From the NCBI GenBank assembly GCA_910587545.1, contig CAJUMI010000008.1, forward strand, positions 1 to 47,326: a DNA stretch of 47,326 nucleotides, written 5' to 3'. Below are positions 26,110 through 33,241 of the stretch, one piece after another; the first letter of the stretch is position 1; every line of letters starts with the position of its first letter. The position numbers and the translations under genes are program-made. The stretch comes from an uncultured Muribaculaceae bacterium (GTDB lineage Bacteria > Bacteroidota > Bacteroidia > Bacteroidales > Muribaculaceae). A model generated the notes under the pieces. That model searched no databases. It saw only the letters and a list, made by a program, of their open reading frames with translations, and was not told the origin of the DNA.

Positions 26110-26227
26110 CAATGTTGAGGCTGAAAAGACTGCGATGTTTTCGGACAGTGGCATTGAGAGCCGTATATAATCTAAATGGCGTCCGGGTTTGTTAATAGTA
26201 TAACCACGTTTTTATTCAGTTACTGAC

Positions 26228-26863
26228 ATGATAAAGAAATTACTCCTTGCTTTGGCTGCTTCTCTGTCGCCGGTGTTGCTGTCAGCTCAGACCGGCGGCT
26301 ATTTCGGCGCGAGACTTGCGTTTGAGGTCACTCATCCCGCCGGCAGCAACGACGGCATAAACAATGGTTCCGGGTTCACACTTACGGGCGTCTATAACAT
26401 GCCTGTGGGACGCCATGTCTATTTCGAACCCGGAGTCGGCGTTTTTTATAATACGATGGGCATAAAGCCGGTCGACGTCGACGGGGCTGTTTTCGATGGA
26501 TCGGTCCGCAACTTCGGTGTCCGTGTGCCGCTGAATGTCGGATATCGTTTCGAGATATTCAACAATTTCGAACTGGCGGCTTTCACCGGACCGTGGATCA
26601 ACCTCAATTGTGTCACCAAGGCTCATCTTCAGCCTGATTTCGAGGGACCGGCTCCGACCGGCTCCACAAACCTGTTTGACTACGGGTGGCACCGCTTCGA
26701 CGCCCAGTGGGGCTTCGGCATAACGGCGACCTACAACCGTCGTTACTATCTGTCAATCGGTGGAGGCATCGGCCTGTCGCCTATGGCCACATTCAAGACC
26801 CCGGAACGTAAGGACCGCATACGCCGCAACACAGTCAGCGTCACCGTTGGATATAATTTCTGA
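26228..26863 (+). CDS. Outer-membrane beta-barrel protein (porin-like, OMP_b-brl)
   Basis: The 211-residue product has a signal peptide (about 1-20, ending LSAQ). Alternating beta strands typical of small 8-stranded barrels follow, with 'YFEPGVGVFYNTMG', 'VPLNVGYRFEIF' and a final strand 'VSVTVGYNF' ending in an aromatic residue for BAM recognition. Proteins of this type in Bacteroidales have no assigned role. It faces the FNT gene, whose stop lies just 3 bases beyond its own, and the upstream gap is 156 bases from the divergent ThiE-like gene. I see no clear promoter box there. Confidence 0.82.
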   Translation: MIKKLLLALAASLSPVLLSAQTGGYFGARLAFEVTHPAGSNDGINNGSGFTLTGVYNMPVGRHVYFEPGVGVFYNTMGIKPVDVDGAVFDGSVRNFGVRVPLNVGYRFEIFNNFELAAFTGPWINLNCVTKAHLQPDFEGPAPTGSTNLFDYGWHRFDAQWGFGITATYNRRYYLSIGGGIGLSPMATFKTPERKDRIRRNTVSVTVGYNF

Positions 26864-26866
26864 CAG

Positions 26867-27643
26867 CTATCGTTTCTTAAGGTAGAGCATGGCGTGAGGC
26901 ATGCCGACAAAGAGAGCGCCTCCGGCAATGTTGCCTACGGTTGCCGGCAAAAGATTGTCGACGACAAAGCTGCCGACGCTGACATCTGCTCCCTGCATCA
27001 TGCCGAGCGGTATGAAAAACATATTGGCGATGCAGTGTTCGTAGCCGAGTACGACGAAGGCCATGACCGGCAGCCAGCATGCGATCATTTTTTCAGACAG
27101 ACGGCGTCCTGACATCGCAAGCCATACGGCCAGGCACACGCACCAGTTGGCTCCGATGCCGCGCAGAAATACAACGAACCACGACATCGACACCTTGGCC
27201 TCGGCTATCCGGACTATCGCCGAGCGGTAAGGCTCGCCGTCGGAGAGACCTGTGAGATAGACCATCATCCACGCAAATGCTGCCGCCCCGATGAAATTTC
27301 CGAAGTAAACTATCGTCCAGTTGCGCACAACCGTCCCTGCGCCGTAGTGCCGGCCAATATACGCGGGTACGAGCATCGCGTTGTTGCCCGTGAAAAGCTC
27401 TCCTCCTAGCACCACTATCAGTATTAGTCCGATAGGGAACACACATCCGCTGATGATCTTCTGCAATGCCGCAGGCGCATCCGGAAAACCGTAGCCCGCG
27501 ATCAGTGACAACGCTCCGCCTAACGCGATATAGGCTCCCGCGAGTATGCTGAGTGTTACAAGTCGGCTTGTGCTGATGGCAGTTTTTTTACATCCGTTGT
27601 CTACGGCGGTCTCTATGACCTCTGTTGGTGTTTTTACGGGCAT
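26867..27643 (-). CDS. Formate/nitrite transporter (FNT) family channel
   Basis: FNT channels pass small monovalent anions such as formate, nitrite or hydrosulfide. The 258-residue product has six membrane segments, and the family's 'LFTGNNAMLVPAYIG' signature is near residues 104-118. The second-half signature 'GIGANWCVCLAVWLAM' is also present. 'GYEHCIANMFFIPLGMMQG' holds the central histidine of the pore region. Formate is the likeliest substrate in an anaerobic gut bacterium, but this is inference. It is the last gene of an operon that begins with two rhomboids, 6 bases after the EEP gene. Confidence 0.92.
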   Translation of the reverse strand: MPVKTPTEVIETAVDNGCKKTAISTSRLVTLSILAGAYIALGGALSLIAGYGFPDAPAALQKIISGCVFPIGLILIVVLGGELFTGNNAMLVPAYIGRHYGAGTVVRNWTIVYFGNFIGAAAFAWMMVYLTGLSDGEPYRSAIVRIAEAKVSMSWFVVFLRGIGANWCVCLAVWLAMSGRRLSEKMIACWLPVMAFVVLGYEHCIANMFFIPLGMMQGADVSVGSFVVDNLLPATVGNIAGGALFVGMPHAMLYLKKR

Positions 27644-27649
27644 AATGTA

Positions 27650-28789
27650 TTATTTTGTTATTTCAAATGTTGCTGTGACGGGATAGTGATCCGATGATTT
27701 TATGCTGCCGCGCCTCATGTCGAGCGGGCGCATGTAGCCGCGATAAAGGATATGGTCGATCCTGAAATAGAAACCGCCCGAGTTGTAGGTGATCATCGGC
27801 CCGAAACCGACTTCGGGATAGACCTGCCGGAAATGTTCGTCTTCGAGCATTCTCAGCGGATAGCTGCCCGGCACATCGTTGAAGTCGCCGCAGACTATCA
27901 CGTTAGGCCCCCCGAATTTACGGATATATTTGATCAGTTCTTCGGTGTCGCGCACTCTCTGAGGGCCGGCCGCACGTATCTTGTTGACCAGATGCGACCT
28001 CATGCCTGCTATCTGCTGTTCGCTGCCATTGAGGTGAGCCAGATCCTTGAACATAGCTCTGTCCTCGGGCCCGAGCGAGAATGACTGCAGGTGGATGTTG
28101 AATATCGTCACTTTCTCACCTCTGATCTCTGCTCTGAAACAGCCGAGATTGGCGGCGCCGCTTTCCTTTCGACGCTTGAAGCCGGTCTGTATGGGTTCTA
28201 CCGGAAATTTTGAGAATATGGCCTGCGACTCGTTGGCGATAAGGACATAGGGGTATTGGTGATGTATCGAGTCGATCTGTGCTGCTGTCACATGAAGGCT
28301 CGGCGATGCGTAGAGTGCATGCATCTCCTGCATGCACACTATATCCGGGTCGCGGTTGATTATATAGCTCAGGGTAGGGTTGACGTCGCCGGGATAGCTG
28401 TCATGCTGTGATTTCAGCCCCATGACGTTATAACTCATGATCGTGAAACTGTCGGCCTCATCGCCCGGATTGCGTGGCAGCTGCAGAGGCGAGAAATCAA
28501 GGATCGACGGCAGTGAGGCGATTATGCCGAGACCTATGAACGGAGTCACACGTATTCTGACAATAAGAGTGACAGCAAGCGCCGCGATGGCTGCGGCAAG
28601 CCATATCGGGAACGTCATGGCTACAGCCGGAGCCGTAGGGTGCATGACCGGGTTTATCGATCCGGCATAGGCTGATACCGTAAGCCCGATTGCTGCAATC
28701 GCGTCAATGGCCGCGAGCGCTATGGTGGCGGCCTTGTAGAGCATAGATCTGTCGGTGGGGGCTTTTTCTGCTTTTACCTTGATCCTCAT
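27650..28789 (-). CDS. Membrane-anchored endonuclease/exonuclease/phosphatase family hydrolase
   Basis: The 379-residue product has three N-terminal membrane helices (about 18-110). An EEP domain follows with its full set of metal and catalytic motifs: 'SYNVMGL' near 135, 'CMQEMHAL', 'IFNIHLQS', 'CGDFNDVPGS' near 313 and 'IKSSDHYPVTATFE' at the end. Members cleave phosphodiesters in nucleic acids, sphingomyelin or inositol phosphates, and the anchored arrangement places the domain outside the membrane. The substrate is unknown. It overlaps the rhomboid by 4 bases. Confidence 0.87.
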   Translation of the reverse strand: MRIKVKAEKAPTDRSMLYKAATIALAAIDAIAAIGLTVSAYAGSINPVMHPTAPAVAMTFPIWLAAAIAALAVTLIVRIRVTPFIGLGIIASLPSILDFSPLQLPRNPGDEADSFTIMSYNVMGLKSQHDSYPGDVNPTLSYIINRDPDIVCMQEMHALYASPSLHVTAAQIDSIHHQYPYVLIANESQAIFSKFPVEPIQTGFKRRKESGAANLGCFRAEIRGEKVTIFNIHLQSFSLGPEDRAMFKDLAHLNGSEQQIAGMRSHLVNKIRAAGPQRVRDTEELIKYIRKFGGPNVIVCGDFNDVPGSYPLRMLEDEHFRQVYPEVGFGPMITYNSGGFYFRIDHILYRGYMRPLDMRRGSIKSSDHYPVTATFEITK

Positions 28790-29511
28790 GACTGTTTTTT
28801 GCTTGATAATTCAAAGAAACGCCTTTTTTCCTTGGCTGTCAGCGCGTCGTAGCCTGTGCGGCGTATCTTCTCGACCAGGTCGACATATTCGCCGTCGGTC
28901 TTCGGGCACTGTCGGCGCAAGAGCGCCAGGGCGATGCCGGCTCCTGCGCCCGCTCCGCCGAGATGGGCGAGGTTGCCGCCCGCGTTAGGCGCGCTCAGCC
29001 CTATACAGAAGATCACTACGACAATGGTGACAATCCATTTTATCTTGGTGTGTCCGACGAGCGGCAGGCTGATCTCGGTGTCGGGCATCGTTATTGCAAT
29101 GGCAACGGCAACGGCGATTATGGCGGCCGACGAACCGATAAGCATGCCCGTGGCGTTTGCTCCAAGCAAAGGCGAGAATATCATGAAACACAGAGCGCCC
29201 CCTACAGCACCCGAAATATAAAGCACCACCAGGATCGATGACGTATATTTCATAAGCAGCAGCCGGCCGAAACCGTATAGCCACAGCATGTTGAAGAGCA
29301 ACTGTAGAACATTGGCTTGAGTCAGCGAGTAGGTCAGAAGCGTCCACGGATGACTCAGAAGAAACGTACCCGACGGCAGCAGTCCGAGGTCGCGCGTCAG
29401 ATCATAGCCTGAAAGAAGATTTACCGCAGAGATGACGAGAAACACCGCTATATTGACGGCGATCATTGCTGCCGCCACACGATTGCCGTATCTGTTGAAT
29501 GTACTGCTCAC
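28786..29511 (-). CDS. Rhomboid-family intramembrane serine protease (first of two)
   Basis: The 241-residue product begins with GTG. Six membrane segments are visible. The catalytic serine is in 'LIGSSAAII' (the GxS motif) and the partner histidine in 'NLAHLGGAGAG'. Rhomboids cut single-pass membrane proteins within or near the bilayer. A short cytoplasmic tail (about 200-241) is charged. It lies 10 bases after the second rhomboid. The two are not close copies: the longer one carries the canonical GASGA motif and an extra insert. Confidence 0.85.
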   Translation of the reverse strand: MSSTFNRYGNRVAAAMIAVNIAVFLVISAVNLLSGYDLTRDLGLLPSGTFLLSHPWTLLTYSLTQANVLQLLFNMLWLYGFGRLLLMKYTSSILVVLYISGAVGGALCFMIFSPLLGANATGMLIGSSAAIIAVAVAIAITMPDTEISLPLVGHTKIKWIVTIVVVIFCIGLSAPNAGGNLAHLGGAGAGAGIALALLRRQCPKTDGEYVDLVEKIRRTGYDALTAKEKRRFFELSSKKQS

Positions 29512-29521
29512 GATTTGAAAT

Positions 29522-30271
29522 TCAGAAGTACCAGCGGTCGTTGAAATCGCCGCGTTTCTTCCAGTATAATATTATGAAAACACCGATAAGCATGCCGCCG
29601 AGATGAGCCCAATGAGCTACGTTCGACGCTACTCCGCTCAGACCCATAAACAGTTCGAGTACACCATAGCCGAGTACCATCCATTTGGCTTTGATAGGTA
29701 TCGGGATGAACATCAGATAGATCGGCTGATTTGGGAAAAGCATCCCAAATGCGAGCAGTATGCCGAAAATCGCTCCGGATGCTCCGACCACAGGTGCATT
29801 GACCAGACTGTTGAGCGCGGCGGCGGTGGGATCTTCAAAATTCATATGCATCTGCATGGCCGACAGGCCTTTTCTGATTATATAGTCGAATTGCTCAGGA
29901 GAGAATATCTGATGATATTTAGCAATCATTACCGCAAATACGCCTTCCTGTATCAGCGCCGCTCCGAAACCGCACGACAGATAGTATACCAAAAAACGCT
30001 TCGAACCAACTGCTCGCTCGATCACCGATCCGAACATCCATAATGCGAACATGTTGAACAGCAGATGTGTGAAGCCTGAGTGCAGGAACATGTAGGTCAG
30101 TAACTGCAGCGGGTTGAAAGCCGGTGACTCTATATAGTATAAAGCCAAAACATTGTCGAGCGAGGCTCCGACCTTAGGGAACAAGGACATCACTGCCCAA
30201 ATAAGGATATTGATTGCCAGAAGATTTTTTGTAACCGGTGGTATACGGCCTATTATTGATGATGGATTCAT
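29522..30271 (-). CDS. Rhomboid-family intramembrane serine protease (second of two)
   Basis: The 249-residue product has the standard features: 'FLHSGFTHLLFNMFALWMFG' (the loop and helix carrying HxxxN), the catalytic serine in 'VVGASGAIFG' and the histidine in 'HWAHLGGMLIG'. An insert of about 40 residues between the second and third helices ('FSPEQFDYIIRKGLSAMQMH') is common in Bacteroidota rhomboids. I chose the ATG at 30271, which gives MNPSSIIGRIPPVTKN. The open frame begins 13 codons earlier with a non-typical start, inside a palindromic region. It leads the operon that runs to the FNT channel. Confidence 0.88.
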   Translation of the reverse strand: MNPSSIIGRIPPVTKNLLAINILIWAVMSLFPKVGASLDNVLALYYIESPAFNPLQLLTYMFLHSGFTHLLFNMFALWMFGSVIERAVGSKRFLVYYLSCGFGAALIQEGVFAVMIAKYHQIFSPEQFDYIIRKGLSAMQMHMNFEDPTAAALNSLVNAPVVGASGAIFGILLAFGMLFPNQPIYLMFIPIPIKAKWMVLGYGVLELFMGLSGVASNVAHWAHLGGMLIGVFIILYWKKRGDFNDRWYF

Positions 30272-30312
30272 ACGTGTTTGATAATGAGTTTTTCGAGATG
30301 ATGCCCCCATGG

Positions 30313-30333
30313 GCAGACGAAATTTCGATCTGC
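30313..30333. repeat. Near-palindrome at the predicted start of the rhomboid operon
   Basis: CGAAATTTCG (30318-30327) is a perfect 10-base palindrome. It is flanked by GCAGA (30313-30317) and TCTGC (30329-30333), so the whole 21 bases are almost symmetric with one extra A. It sits at the predicted transcription start of the rhomboid operon and could be an operator or a transcript-end hairpin. Confidence 0.4.
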
Positions 30334-30340
30334 AAATTTA
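30333..30340 (-). promoter_or_regulatory. Probable -7 box of the rhomboid operon
   Basis: On the minus strand this is TAAATTTG, matching TAnnTTTG. No convincing TTTG lies 19-21 bases upstream. The implied start is near 30326, inside the palindrome at 30313-30333, leaving a leader of about 55 bases. Confidence 0.4.
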
Positions 30341-30423
30341 CTAATTATATGACAAAATAAGCCATATAAACCATGTCATAGGGTTATTTTATTCCGTAAT
30401 TGCATTTTTTTTTTGAAAAATTG

Positions 30424-30453
30424 TTGTTTATTCAGTTTAAACAATTATATTTG
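30424..30453 (+). promoter_or_regulatory. Promoter of the HU gene
   Basis: TTG (30424-30426, within GTTG) and TATATTTG (30446-30453) are 19 bases apart. The predicted start is near 30460, giving about 29 bases of leader before the ATG at 30489. A poly-T run precedes the -33 element. Confidence 0.6.
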
Positions 30454-30488
30454 CGCCTATATTAAAAACTACTTAAAATAAATTCAAT

Positions 30489-30761
30489 ATGAACAAGACC
30501 GAACTCGTTAATGCCATTGCAGAACAAGCAAACATCTCTAAGTTACAGGCGAAGGCTGCGCTTGACGCAACTGTAGCAGCCATCAGCAATGCTCTCGCAG
30601 AAGGTGACAAGGTAGCGCTCATTGGTTTCGGCACTTTCGCCGTTACAGAGAAGGGTGCCCGCACAGGTATCAACCCACGTACTAAAGAAACTATTGAAAT
30701 CGCAGCTCGCAAGGTGGTTAAATTTAAAGCCGGCGCTGAGCTTGCTGATAAAGTGAAATAA
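30489..30761 (+). CDS. HU-family DNA-binding protein
   Basis: This 90-residue histone-like protein bends and compacts DNA as a dimer. It has the standard layout: a helical N-terminus (MNKTELVNAIAEQANISK, AAKALDATVAAI-like helix), 'KVALIGFGTFAVTEKGARTG', and the DNA-binding arm with 'NPRTKETIEIAARKVVKFKAG'. Length and motifs match true HU, not the larger Bacteroidota HU-like proteins. It is a single gene with its own promoter and terminator. Confidence 0.97.
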   Translation: MNKTELVNAIAEQANISKLQAKAALDATVAAISNALAEGDKVALIGFGTFAVTEKGARTGINPRTKETIEIAARKVVKFKAGAELADKVK

Positions 30762-30779
30762 TCGGCAGATAAGCGAATA

Positions 30780-30825
30780 GACAATAAAAATCGGCGGGCT
30801 TTTAAGTCCGCCGATTTTTATTGTC
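30780..30825. terminator. Bidirectional terminator between HU and rubrerythrin
   Basis: An 18-base perfect inverted repeat (30780-30797 with 30808-30825, core ATCGGCGG) has a 10-base loop. The stem contains A/T tracts, so each strand ends the GC-rich part with a run of T. It lies between two convergent genes and should stop both. Confidence 0.92.
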
Positions 30826-30845
30826 AAAACCGTGTTGACCGATAC

Positions 30846-31427
30846 TTAGTAATTGTTGGCTTTGCGCTGGAACCAGCCCTGATCCATGCCGCACACCGGG
30901 CAGCGCTTAGGCGCGGATTTGGCAGTGATCACGAAACCGCATTTGCGGCACATCCATTCGACCGGTTCGGCTTCTTCAAATTCGGTGCCGTTTTCCAGAC
31001 GTTCGAGCATCTTGATGTAGCGTTGCTCGTGCATGACTTCAACTTTGGCGATCAGCTTATAGAGATTGGCGATATTGGGGAAGCCTTCTTCCTGGGCGGT
31101 CTTTGCGAAGTTTTCGTAGAGATCGCTCCATTCCTCGCGTTCGCCTGCTGCGGCTTCAGCAAGATTCTGTCGGGTGTCGCCTACCACGCCCGCGGGATAG
31201 CCGGCTGTGATCGTCACGGTGCCGCCTTCGAGCAGTGCGAAGAACTGGCGGGCGTGGCTGAGTTCCTGTTCTGCGGTTTCCATAAAGACGGATGCGATCT
31301 GCTGATAACCTTCCTCAAGTGCCTTTTCGGCGAATAGAGTGTAGCGCGAACGAGCCTGACTTTCACCGGCAAACGATGCCAGGAGGTTCTGTTCAGTGCG
31401 TGTACCTTTTATACTTTTTGTTTCCAT
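30846..31427 (-). CDS. Rubrerythrin (non-haem di-iron peroxidase)
   Basis: Rubrerythrin reduces hydrogen peroxide to water in the cytoplasm and protects anaerobes from oxidative stress. The 193-residue product from the ATG at 31427 has the ferritin-like four-helix part with the iron-binding glutamates and histidine ('AGESQARSRY', 'TAEQELSHARQF', 'KVEVMHEQRYIKML'). It ends with a rubredoxin domain with two CxxC pairs ('CRKCGFV' and 'CPVCGMDQGW'). The open frame extends upstream 29 codons without family similarity. It is a single gene. No clear promoter was found in the leader, which is long. Confidence 0.96.
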   Translation of the reverse strand: METKSIKGTRTEQNLLASFAGESQARSRYTLFAEKALEEGYQQIASVFMETAEQELSHARQFFALLEGGTVTITAGYPAGVVGDTRQNLAEAAAGEREEWSDLYENFAKTAQEEGFPNIANLYKLIAKVEVMHEQRYIKMLERLENGTEFEEAEPVEWMCRKCGFVITAKSAPKRCPVCGMDQGWFQRKANNY

Positions 31428-31680
31428 TATAAAAAGAATTTTAGATATGTTTCTGAGTTTTCTTAGCATTAAAACCTGCTTTGCGGTATAAAAGTTCACG
31501 CGATTATTTATCATAACATAATTCCTGCTTTAACTGAGGCTATTGTATGTTGCTCAGTAAGGAAACATGTCTGTGGTATGTGAAATCAATAGCCATTGAA
31601 ACTAAGTGATTTGCATAGAATATTTTTCGTTGTCCAATATATAGAATTCAAATATTTGATCTTTTGCGGCACACTCCTGA
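31428..31680. other. Intergenic region between rubrerythrin and tRNA-Leu
   Basis: This AT-rich stretch of about 250 bases must contain the rubrerythrin promoter. I could not identify a clear TTTG/TAnnTTTG pair on that strand, nor any ORF or structured RNA. A regulated promoter depending on an activator (for example for peroxide stress) would be consistent, but nothing here shows it. Confidence 0.4.
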
Positions 31681-31712
31681 TTTGCTTATTTGCCGGAAAT
31701 GTCTTATCTTTG
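31681..31712 (+). promoter_or_regulatory. Promoter of tRNA-Leu
   Basis: TTTG (31681-31684) and TATCTTTG (31705-31712) are separated by 20 bases. The -7 box ends 11 bases before the first base of the tRNA. Confidence 0.7.
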
Positions 31713-31723
31713 CATCGCAAACC

Positions 31724-31805
31724 GCGCATGTGGCGTAATTGGTAGCCGCGCTAGACTTAGGATCTAGTGTCTCGCGACGTATGGGTTCGAGTCCCTTCAT
31801 GCGCA
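31724..31805 (+). tRNA. tRNA-Leu (anticodon UAG)
   Basis: The acceptor stem GCGCATG pairs with CATGCGC. The anticodon stem CTAGA/TCTAG encloses loop CTTAGGA with anticodon TAG at 31758-31760, which reads CUA leucine codons. A long variable arm (around 'GTGTCTCGCGAC') as in leucine tRNAs and the T-arm GGGTTCGAGTCCC are present. The discriminator is A (31805), and CCA is not encoded. Own promoter and terminator flank it. Confidence 0.95.
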
Positions 31806-31809
31806 CCTC

Positions 31810-31845
31810 AAAGCGATGTGTCAATACAAGACGCATCGCTTTTTT
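31810..31845 (+). terminator. Terminator of tRNA-Leu
   Basis: A hairpin with stem AAAGCGATG / CATCGCTTT (31810-31818 with 31834-31842), extended inward by a G-U and two further pairs, is followed by a T tract up to 31845. Confidence 0.8.
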
Positions 31846-31970
31846 AGTATGACGGGCATGCCATACCTCTGTGGTGAAAGTCCGGCACAGTAGAAAATGA
31901 ACTTTTCGGGTTCAGTTCAGAATATCCTGACATACGGAATGCTTACGGGTTATGCCATTCACTGCGCATG

Positions 31971-32249
31971 ATCTTTTCAAAGAATACGATCAAGGATGCT
32001 GCGCGGCTGTCAATGGCCCGGTGGTACAACAAGGTCGGGGAAGCAGGATTTCATTCATTCAACGTAATAGCGGCGACATTCCACGGGCATTACGATGAGA
32101 TTCTAAACTTTTACAGCAACTGAGCCTCAAACGCAATGGCGGAATCATTTAACGCCAAGATTAAACTATTCCGCGCCAACCTCCGAGGAGTTGCCGACAA
32201 GAAATTCTTCCTGTTCCGAATCGCCAATCTATATGCTTATCCCCACTGA
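31971..32249 (+). pseudogene. ISL3-type transposase fragment with an in-frame stop
   Basis: Only the C-terminal part remains. The frame reads 'ARLSMARWYNKVGEAGFHSF' and 'FHGHYDEILNFYSN', then a TGA at 32121-32123, then 'ASNAMAESFNAKIKLFRANL' and 'DKKFFLFRIANLYA'. In intact ISL3-family transposases the junction reads NRSTNASAESFNAKIK, so a CGA to TGA change best explains the stop. No N-terminal part is present upstream: only about 120 bases (31850-31970) of degraded sequence separate it from the tRNA terminator. It shows that the region beside the tRNA has hosted insertions. Confidence 0.72.
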
Positions 32250-32264
32250 TTTTATACTGAGCCG

Positions 32265-32531
32265 TTGAAAGTACCGGCTTTGAGAAGCTTGGAGATCAAT
32301 CATAGGATCAATGAATTTACACTTGGGGAAAAATCGAGATTGTTGCCGGTAAGAATTTCAACAAATCAAGAATCTGAACAATCAAAAGCAAATGTCAATT
32401 TTGTGGATTATATGACCGAAGGGCTTGTGGCTTATTGCCGCGTGTATAAAAAGAAAGAGTTGATGAATGCTGTGAAAAGTGCTGCAAAACAAATCAAAGA
32501 GTTATTCCAGAGTAAAGTGAAAAATGATTGA
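32265..32531 (+). CDS. Doubtful short ORF beside the transposase remnant
   Basis: This is an 88-residue frame that starts with TTG (32265). An ATG appears only about halfway (MTEGLVAYCRVYKKKEL...). I do not recognise the family. The last half is charged and helical (AVKSAAKQIKELFQSK). It begins 15 bases after the decayed transposase ends and has no visible promoter or ribosome site. It may be the 3' part of a gene cut by the element, or chance. Confidence 0.3.
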   Translation: MKVPALRSLEINHRINEFTLGEKSRLLPVRISTNQESEQSKANVNFVDYMTEGLVAYCRVYKKKELMNAVKSAAKQIKELFQSKVKND

Positions 32532-32570
32532 AAAACGGTGACTAATATAAAGGCGATTGGCCGGATCAGG

Positions 32571-32744
32571 CTAATAGTCCTGGTTGGAGTGGTTGGTCTT
32601 TTTGGTGCGTGGTGATAGCGGGCAGGTGGTTGAGGAGCAGCAGGCGCAGTTTTTGCGGCGGCGGATGCGTCGGATCACCACAATCATGCATATGATGAGT
32701 ATTATGACGACAGCTGTGGTCTGGATTATGTCGTTGGCGCTCAT
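32571..32744 (-). CDS. FeoB-associated-type Cys-rich small membrane protein
   Basis: This 57-residue protein has one N-terminal membrane helix (about 8-25, 'IIQTTAVVIILIICMIVV'), a basic patch (RRIRRRK) and a cysteine cluster (CACCSSTTC). This matches the small FeoB-associated Cys-rich membrane family (PF12669-like). Those are often encoded next to ferrous iron transporters, but no feoAB gene is present here. It overlaps the NUDIX gene by 4 bases (ATGA) and is the last gene of the operon. The frame continues far upstream as a shadow of the NUDIX and topoisomerase genes. Confidence 0.75.
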   Translation of the reverse strand: MSANDIIQTTAVVIILIICMIVVIRRIRRRKNCACCSSTTCPLSPRTKKTNHSNQDY

Positions 32745-33241
32745 TTCAGCAGGCGTGTGTATTCCTGTTCGAAGTTGGGTGTCAGGGTACCGCTGCCGAT
32801 GGCCGCGAGGATCTCGTTGCGGGTCCAAAACGCGATCTCGCTTATCTCTTCGCGTTGGAAACGGAACGGATAGCTTTTGTCGACAACGGCAATGAATGGA
32901 TTGACGAGTTCGCGCTCTATAGCCGATTGGAATATGTATGGAGCCAGAGGTCGTGTTTCGAAGCCGACAAGTCCGAGCTCTTCGGACGCCTCTCGGCGCA
33001 GCGCCAGGTCGATGGTCTCTCCGAAATCGACGTGGCCACCGACCGATGTGTCCCATCGGCCGGGCTGTATGTCTTTGTCGTCGGATCTTTTCTGAAGCAG
33101 CAGCGAACCGTCGGGCGCGAAAACGTGGAGATGAACCACAGGGTGGAGCAGCATCGACCCCGAGTGGCAATGGCGACGCGTGGCCGAACCAATGACACGG
33201 CCTTCGGGGTCTACAAGTGGAAAAAGTTCGTTGTCAGCCAT
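32741..33241 (-). CDS. NUDIX hydrolase (IPP-isomerase-like subgroup)
   Basis: This 166-residue NUDIX protein hydrolyses nucleoside-diphosphate-linked compounds. The Nudix box is complete: 'GGHVDFGETIDLALRREASEELG' fits GX5EX7REUXEEXGU (around residues 69-90). The sequence before it ('LLLQKRSDDKDIQPGRWDTS') is that of the subgroup resembling isopentenyl-diphosphate isomerase, often annotated as Idi-like hydrolases of uncertain substrate. It overlaps topB by 8 bases. Together with MazG it suggests a nucleotide-cleaning theme in the operon. Confidence 0.9.
   Translation of the reverse strand: MADNELFPLVDPEGRVIGSATRRHCHSGSMLLHPVVHLHVFAPDGSLLLQKRSDDKDIQPGRWDTSVGGHVDFGETIDLALRREASEELGLVGFETRPLAPYIFQSAIERELVNPFIAVVDKSYPFRFQREEISEIAFWTRNEILAAIGSGTLTPNFEQEYTRLLK

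Noticed and set aside
26072..26227. TPP riboswitch before the ThiE-like gene
   Set aside because: The promoter ends 7 bases before the start, so there is no room for a leader RNA, and no TPP-type conserved segments are seen.
31648..31836. Minus-strand 62-residue frame over tRNA-Leu
   Set aside because: It is antisense to a clear tRNA gene and has no independent support.
31724..31850. Attachment site of an integrative element at tRNA-Leu
   Set aside because: No integrase and no repeat of the tRNA 3' end is found in the window.
32745..33170. Long N-terminal frame before the Cys-rich mini-protein
   Set aside because: It is a shadow of the NUDIX gene in another frame. The start at 32744 overlaps the NUDIX stop as ATGA.
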